The notes beneath the pieces were generated by a model. The model made no database searches. It saw only the letters and a program-made list of their open reading frames with translations, and was not told the DNA's origin. 13,920 bases of DNA from contig NW_003155238.1 of NCBI RefSeq assembly GCF_000003605.2, forward strand, positions 821,278-835,197, read 5' to 3'. Shown here in pieces: positions 8,321 through 13,920 of the stretch. The translations under genes were made by a program, and so were the position numbers. Origin of the DNA: Saccoglossus kowalevskii (Eukaryota; Hemichordata; Enteropneusta; Harrimaniidae). Numbering within the stretch: position 1 is the stretch's first letter; each line of letters starts with the position of its first letter.

Positions 8321-8800
8321 ACTTTCTAGATCTAATTCTACCGTGATATTTTTTAGGTCCATCCTACTTTCTAGATCTAATGCTATCGTGATACTTTCTT
8401 TATCCATGATACATTCTAGATCTAATTCTACCGTGATACTTTCTTGATCCATGATACATTCTAGATCTAATTGTACCATAATATTTTCTAGGTCCATCAT
8501 ACATTCTAGATCTAATTCTATTATAATATTTTCTAGGTCCATCATACATTCTAAATCTAATTCTATTATGATATTTTCTAGGTCCATCCTACTTTCTAAA
8601 TCTAATTCTACCATGATATTTTCTAGGCCCATGACACTTTCTAGATCTCATCCTATCGTGATATTTTCTAGGTCCATGACATTTTCTGGATCCAATTCTG
8701 CCATGATATTTTCCAGGTTCAATGATACCTTTTAGATCTAATTCTACTATGATATTTTCTAGATCCATGATATTTTCTAGATCTAATTCTACCATAATAC
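8321..8800 (+). repeat. 45-bp minisatellite, about 10.6 copies
   Basis: Units start at 8321, 8366, 8411, 8456, 8501, 8546, 8591, 8636, 8681, 8727 and 8772 (partial). A typical unit reads ATTCTAGATCTAATTCTACC, then ATGATATTTTCTAGGTCCATGAT. Most carry AGATCT and TCTAGA overlaps. Unit 9 has one extra base (GGTTCAATGAT). Each unit splits into a 27-bp and an 18-bp half that both contain TTTCTAG.TC and end in CATGAT. The minus strand reads as a 15-residue repeat with MDLEN and ELDLE, but the 1-bp insertion and a TGA at 8650-8648 interrupt it. Confidence 0.96.
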
Positions 8801-9429
8801 TACATAATAATATGTAGTTTAATAGCTGGTATGATTGAGTGATTACTGTGTGTGAAGTTTTAGGTTCAGACTCAAGCTGTGAACTTTCAGTGAAAAGTTT
8901 CTGACTCCATTTGTGATGACCTTTGACCCAATAAAAACTAACTTTTAATATTTGACAAATGGTGCTCTTAAATTGTTGATGTGTGAGAACTGTGAAAGTG
9001 TTGATTGCTTTCATTTTTAGGTTACTATGTCAAGCTTGATTGCATTCTGCTTTTAACACATCGCCATCAGATCTAAACACTTTAATTAATTATTTGCTAA
9101 TATCTTTCTCACCTGGGGAATAATGTTTGAAATTGATATAAAGATCTTCAACTCCCAGGGTGATCATTTTACCACATTGTGTACAATTTCAATATTGTAG
9201 ATACAGTTGATTATGTGAATTTATATTGTGGGCATAAAATTTATGATGTCAAACACTTACGCATTATGCTACTTAATATTTCTTGTCTTTAATTGTGTCA
9301 ACACATCACTGTTAAAATGTGTTAACATTGGATTTTAGATCAGTGTTGCAAAGTCATTGTCCATTGAGAAGCATTTTACCTTCCCCGTTTTTGTTTATAC
9401 TGTATTTAAATCATGCTATAAACAACTGG

Positions 9430-9452
9430 AAATGGTTTGATATAAACCATTT
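9430..9452. repeat. Perfect 9-bp hairpin
   Basis: AAATGGTTT (9430-9438) and AAACCATTT (9444-9452) are exact reverse complements separated by GATAT. No T-run follows, and no element boundary is seen around it. Its role is unknown and it may be chance. Confidence 0.5.
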
Positions 9453-9595
9453 GAGTCAATGTACTTCAAAATTCATTTCTACCTGTGGTAATTAATCTCA
9501 TAGTGGTTCATATATATGTACATGTATTTAATGGGTTTCTCTTATATCCTCTGCTCTTCTGGTCCCTGGTGAATACTGAGTAAAGGCATACCCAG

Positions 9596-9702
9596 CTGTG
9601 GTATAGCTTTCAAGTTCAAGTGAAAATGAACACCAAGCTATCAACTGTGACCAAGGCTCTTTGTGGTTTGAAACTCTTTAGTATCAGTATGGTAATATGT
9701 AG
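9596..9702 (+). CDS. Candidate internal exon (weak)
   Basis: CATACCCAG|C at 9595/9596 could be an acceptor, with a pyrimidine-rich run 30-60 bases upstream (TTCTCTTATATCCTCTGCTC). TGTAG|GTAATA at 9702/9703 is a fair donor. Between them one frame is open for 35 codons plus two bases (LWYSFQVQVKMNTKLSTVTK and on). It would exit in phase 2, the phase needed by the next candidate exon at 10317. Weak points: the AGs between the pyrimidine tract and the chosen acceptor, the alternative donor ATG|GTAATA at 9690/9691 giving phase 0, and no recognised domain. Confidence 0.16.
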
Positions 9703-10316
9703 GTAATATAAATAATGAATCTCAAAATTTACCCGTTTAGAAAATGTTTCATTCAAAACAATTGACAAATTTGATTGATTTATTTTCACTGACATATTGA
9801 GCATATTCACCGTGTTTTAATTTCACGAATTTGTCAAGGAAACAATGAGTTTTATTGTTACTTTACATGTTCCTGTAGATTTAATTTAGTGAATTTTACT
9901 TATCAATGAAAATAGCGAAATTAAAACCAAATGAATAATTGATGCATTTACACTACTGTATGTAGTATATTCAATTAGCGACAAACATATCTATAGTATT
10001 GTCACGTATTATTTGAGATGTCTTCAAAAGATGATTTGTTTCCCGCAAAAGCTTTTATTTATTTTGTTATTATTGTAGTTTTAGTGACTTTACTGCTGTA
10101 CTTTCCATAGTCAGTGTTGTGGCAATAAATAAATACATGTACATCTGTTGACCTGTATTATTATGCAGTAGAAAAAAAAAACATCAATAGAACAGACTTT
10201 ATTGATACAACAAATAAAATAATATTTCATAATTTCACGGTGTAGAATTTTCAGTGTTTATGTTATCATATGGCTGTGTTTTAAAAATTGTGTTTTCATC
10301 CGTAATGTTTCTGCAG

Positions 10317-10373
10317 ATTACAGTCTTTGTGTGCATGGCAATTGGAACAAAATAGCCATCCACTCAAACCAAG
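10317..10373 (+). CDS. Candidate 57-nt internal exon
   Basis: It is bounded by a good acceptor, TTTCTGCAG|A, and a good donor, CCAAG|GTATGC. Two frames are open across it. The phase 2-2 reading gives LQSLCAWQLEQNSHPLKP and joins in frame to the terminal exon at 10671 through an Arg codon split AG|A. The alternative frame gives YSLCVHGNWNKIAIHSNQ and would need an acceptor two bases further on (AGAG|AA) to stay open. The 57-nt length is short but normal for metazoan exons. The intron to the next candidate exon is 297 nt. No domain is recognised. Confidence 0.35.
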
Positions 10374-10670
10374 GTATGCGATAAGTACAAAAAAAAACAC
10401 AGAAGTTTTGTGAATAAAAGACGACATCAGCTTGCTTATGGTAGCAATAAAAGGCTGAATTTTACTCTTTCAAGTGGTTTAGATTGTATCACTTCTCCCT
10501 TTGTTACTATTCAATTGCAATTTATACAGATAAATGGGTTGTCATTTTGCTACATGTGATATCATTCATCGGAAATTTAACAATATGTATCTTCTTTTTG
10601 TGCTGATTTTGTTATCTCACTGTATGATGTGTGTTGTTGTTTTTTTCTTTTGTCGAATGAATGACAGTAG

Positions 10671-10743
10671 AGAACAGGATGTTGTAAGTGCTCTCAAGTC
10701 AGGAAACAGGAATGGTGTGTGGATACCAAAAATGAATCTCTGA
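10671..10743 (+). CDS. Candidate terminal coding exon with stop
   Basis: A strong pyrimidine tract (TTGTTGTTTTTTTCTTTTG, about 10632-10650) precedes GACAGTAG|A. The frame entered in phase 2 reads REQDVVSALKSGNRNGVW, then six residues to a TGA at 10741-10743. This matches the phase of the exon at 10317. The peptide is polar and protein-like, but I recognise no family. Acceptor choices at 10667, 10670 and 10672 cannot be settled by eye; only 10670 (phase 2) and 10672 (phase 1) keep this frame. The following 500 bases are broken in all frames and would be the 3' UTR. Confidence 0.35.
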
Positions 10744-11235
10744 TTTCATGATATCGCTGTATAGCGGAACTCCCATGACTGATTTGACACAGTGTATTGT
10801 TAACGTCTCTACTTCACAAATGTGCACAGCAACTTGAGTGTGCAAAGTCACCAAGATGTTTCTGTTATGACAATGCCCTAGAACTACTCATGAAAATGTG
10901 TTGCCTGGACCAACTCTTCAGATATACTTTTTGCCACAATCAAGTTTTCTAATATCTGAATTTGACAGAATTCAAAAGGACAAAATTGCACAAAAGTGAT
11001 ATATCTGTCTTGAAGATCCTAATGCAATGTTCACTGCTGCAATACTCACTATGACTCGTTATGTTAATGATCCCACTTCAATGTTCACTTTTGTAAAATT
11101 TTCCACCACTCTGTATCAAGAAAAGTGGTTGTTGTTTCAATATGTACAGATCAACACTATTTTACAGTTTAAGAAATTACTTACAGTCAGTGTTAAACAA
11201 AAATGGGTTGTCTAAACTGTGTTACCCAAAATAAA
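10744..11235 (+). other. Putative 3' UTR with poly(A) signal
   Basis: This noncoding stretch follows the TGA of the candidate terminal exon. An AATAAA hexamer is at 11230-11235, followed by an A-rich run and a T-rich run at 11269-11275. A second AATAAA occurs near 11303. The assignment depends on the exon model being right, since AATAAA is common in AT-rich DNA. Confidence 0.25.
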
Positions 11236-11239
11236 AAAT

Positions 11240-12240
11240 ACAAAAACAAAAAAAAATTATACCGATCATTTTTTTATTACCCACATCCATCAAAGTTGAG
11301 AAAATAAATTCAGCCTAATCAAACTTTCGGTACTATCATTCATATGTCAAATGTATTTGTTATTTATCACCTGCATAGTGTTTGTATCTCCATGGTATGA
11401 TGTAATATACAGATGTATATCACATACATGTACAATTATGACATGATATCGCATACAACACTGAATGTTTTTCATTGTAAACATTACCAGAAGATTGTTT
11501 GCAGCTTTTGAATAGATATATGTAGAGATAAATATTATTGGAAAACTTGTGTATTAATTTTCAAAGTTATTCAAAAATATCCATGCAAGTGAGTGCAAAT
11601 GAATGATGAATGTGCAGAATCATGTAGCCAACAGCTTACACAGTGCGATAAATTAGCATACAAATCACATGCAGTGATATATCAGTCCTTGTCATGAGAT
11701 TATGTATGAGCATCTGAAACTATCCAGAATATTCTTATCTCGTAAAATTAAGATTCAGTTCCATTCTTAAAAAAAGCAAAAACATTATGTTATTTTGTAT
11801 TGACAAGTTTTGTTTGTTTTGACATTAAAGTTTTTGTTGTATGAAAAATAGTTTAACATTGTATATATCATTATATAAAACATTTTGCCATGAACAATGG
11901 TAACATTTTCAGCAATAATTTTGTTGACCGATTGAATCTTGCTATTAAACTCACCTTTGATATTGGTATTTTCTGATATTTTGCCAAGTTATTCCCTGTT
12001 ACTTGCTGTTTGGAAGTTTGATAGAATATCTACTCCGACCAATTTCACTTTGGGAGAAAATATTGTTTTCTATGGAAACGACTTTGAAATTTTTTATTTG
12101 TATTTTAATCTTCTGCTCAGCAAAATATCAACAAAATTGTAGTACCGGTATTTTGAATTTGTTATGAGCCATGTCTATTCTAAAAAAATCATAGTAAAAT
12201 TTCATCCACATAATGAGCCTTGAATAATCATAATCATTAT
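11240..12240. other. AT-rich stretch with no gene seen
   Basis: Short ORFs only, none with supporting signals. TACATGTA occurs at 11425-11432 and TACCGGTA at 12143-12150. ATTAAA at about 11824 followed by a GT-rich run could be an alternative poly(A) site. Confidence 0.4.
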
Positions 12241-12247
12241 ATTAAAA

Positions 12248-12379
12248 ATGCCAAAAATTGATGATGCTTGGAGTGAGATTGTGGCAAATGTGCATCATCA
12301 ACTTCATTGCAGTGGCTTTTCTGAAATGTTTTTCATCACTGCACCACATGGCAAGTTGATACAGCAGCTAGTGAGATAA
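12248..12379 (+). CDS. Candidate small ORF (43 aa)
   Basis: An ATG with A at -3 opens 43 codons starting MPKIDDAWSEIVANV and ending TAA. The local base composition is less AT-rich than the flanks, and the residue mix (Asp, Glu, Trp, His, Cys, Gln) is protein-like rather than the Lys/Asn/Ile/Phe mix expected of random AT-rich ORFs. An in-frame TGA is at 12221. The opposite strand also holds a roughly 35-codon ORF here, so the signal may be compositional only. It could be a microprotein, an exon fragment or a decayed transposon piece. Unrecognised. Confidence 0.15.
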   Translation: MPKIDDAWSEIVANVHHQLHCSGFSEMFFITAPHGKLIQQLVR

Positions 12380-13920
12380 ATCGACCCTGATAGTTTTGTG
12401 GGATTATGGCTACTCTAACTAGATTTGCTCTAATGCTCACTGCATTTGCACTTGACTCACAATAGGTTCTAATCCATTTGCTTTTAACGTAATAATAAGA
12501 GCATCAGATGTGCACATGAAGAAGTAGAGCATGACAGATCACATTGACATTAATTTCAGTGTCAAGGCTCCCAAAACATTTAAGGAAATTAAAAAAAAAC
12601 AAAAATGATTAATTCTCTTTAACGTATCTAATTATAAAAATTTGACAGGTGTGTGTGATCTAATTAAAATGTGACCATCCGACTTCATCATTATAAAATA
12701 AAATATAATTGAATTCTTCAGTTGTTATAGAAAGCTGACTGTTCTCATTTATTGGCTCACTGTTTGAGAAATTAATACTTTGTTGTCAGATACACTTGTG
12801 TTATGGATATTTTGCACCTCTCTACTGAGTCAGAAATTGAAGATTTGGGCAACTAAACATTCACTACTAAAGAACTAAGTATTGTCCTGAGAATTCTCGA
12901 TAGCTGACAGGCATAATTTCCTTATATGGTCAACAGAGGGCGCTGTGACAGTTTAAAAGTTTTTCTTCTGAACAAACTGCAATACATAATCTTCTTTTAC
13001 ATAGTGAGTATTTTTGTTATTAGCACTCCTAATGATAAGAAAGCTGATAAATATGGGTTAAGTGTGTTTATATACTCTTAACTGAGATGAACCATTGTTT
13101 TTTTAGTACAAACAATATTGATGAAATAATTAATACACAGACTAGTTGGTAACATGAAGTGCATTCCATTAAACAAATATTATTGTATGCCCTATAAAAA
13201 CAACTTCTATTCCATTGTGTATGAGAACAGTGATCCAAATTGATTTACTTTTGATTGTTTGAATGTATGAATATTGAAAAGTTTTCCATGGATTACTATG
13301 GTGGTAAGGATCCAATCTTGTACAAAGCACATTAACATCAAAGGTCGTTGTTTTTGTTGTTTAAGGGAGGGTATTACTTCAGTAAAAAGCACAATAATTT
13401 ATATGTGGTGTTCGACATGAGCATGTCTGCTCCGTATGGGTTTCATAACATGTAATCCTGTAAATTAAATGAGTTTTTATTTACACAAAATTTGAATACC
13501 GGTACATGTGTTTGCAACTACCACCGCCTTTTAAACAAAAATAATCAACTTGTAATCAGAATGTTTCATCTGTACTTCTTGAACCAGTTTGGAATATTTA
13601 ATTTATCATTCAACACAACAACACACATTAAATTCCTCACTGGGAATAATCATAACTTATTTCATTTCATTTATATCTTACATGTTTCTAATAGAGAGCA
13701 AACGTAGATGAACATTATCTATACAGAGCTACTTAAGAAGATGTGTATCAACAACAAACTAATTATGTCTGTGGCTTTACTGTAAATGATTGATTAGATA
13801 TAAACTTAATGCTATATATATCTTTTGCATTTAATTTTTGTACTTAATAAATCAGCTCACTATTATATTATTAGTTTAGTAATTAGCTTCATATATACAG
13901 ATATTAAAAAAGGATATCAA
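12380..13920. other. AT-rich stretch with no gene seen
   Basis: No convincing exon was found. It contains the CTCF-consensus match at 12930, TACCGGTA at 13497-13504, and a 6-bp-arm palindrome GACATGAGCATGTC at 13414-13427. The last 150 bases are strongly AT-rich. Confidence 0.4.
12930..12944 (+). promoter_or_regulatory. CTCF core consensus match
   Basis: TCAACAGAGGGCGCT fits the published CTCF core NCANNAGRNGGCRSY at every defined position. It is the only full match I found, and the surrounding bases are AT-rich. CTCF is a bilaterian insulator protein. Binding in this organism is inference. Confidence 0.35.

Noticed and set aside
8862-8876. tRNA-like B box (GGTTCAGACTC) suggesting a SINE
   Set aside because: It departs from GGTTCGANTCC at the central positions, and no A box lies at the right distance upstream.
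9018-9080. Exon after TTTCATTTTTAG at about 9020
   Set aside because: All frames stop within about 20 codons and no donor is seen before the stops.
85-11279. Shared 16-mer GATCATTTTTTTATTA at 85-100 and 11264-11279
   Set aside because: It is low complexity with a T run, and flanking similarity does not extend, so a repeat family cannot be claimed.
13414-13428. p53-family response element
   Set aside because: GAGCATGTCT is a perfect half-site, but the adjacent half does not fit. One half-site is expected by chance at this window size.

Overview
The window looks like intergenic or intronic DNA from an animal nuclear genome, most likely a non-vertebrate. It is AT-rich (about two thirds A+T by eye) and sparse in CpG except at two spots. 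It has GT/AG splice-like signals, AATAAA-type poly(A) signals, minisatellites and CTCF-like sites. There are no bacterial gene arrays, Shine-Dalgarno spacing, tRNA, rRNA or CRISPR. I cannot name the species; a marine invertebrate is a guess from general sequence feel.

Layout. (1) 1-720: a CpG-containing stretch that could be a divergent promoter. On the minus strand a candidate first coding exon (ATG at 69, strong splice donor after 18) runs off the left edge. On the plus strand an ATG in good Kozak context (650) leads to a weak donor after 672. An NRF1-like site lies at 662-671. (2) 677-1234: an unusually long open frame of unknown status. (3) 1265-2257: five exact POU octamers, with a 70-bp CpG-rich foldback at 1592-1661 between them. 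(4) 2260-3935: AT-rich DNA with no gene seen. (5) 3936-5838: the main feature, a 39-bp minisatellite of about 47 copies plus two decayed copies on its left edge, with several nested higher-order duplications. (6) 5839-8320: AT-rich, with one CTCF-like site. (7) 8321-8800: a second minisatellite, period 45 bp, itself built from related 18- and 27-bp halves. (8) 9596-10743: up to three candidate plus-strand exons with compatible phases, ending in a stop and followed by a plausible 3' UTR and poly(A) signal near 11230. (9) 11240-13920: AT-rich DNA with a short ORF at 12248 and a full CTCF consensus match at 12930.

Most long ORFs here lie inside the minisatellites. They are open only because the repeat units (39 and 45 bp) are multiples of three and lack stops in some frames. 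Uncorrected 1-bp and 5-bp indels and a nonsense change show no sign of frame conservation. I recognise no protein family, transposase or reverse transcriptase, and I see no coherent new multi-gene system. The most informative structures are the nested minisatellites, the putative divergent promoter, the octamer cluster, and the excess of two 8-bp palindromes.
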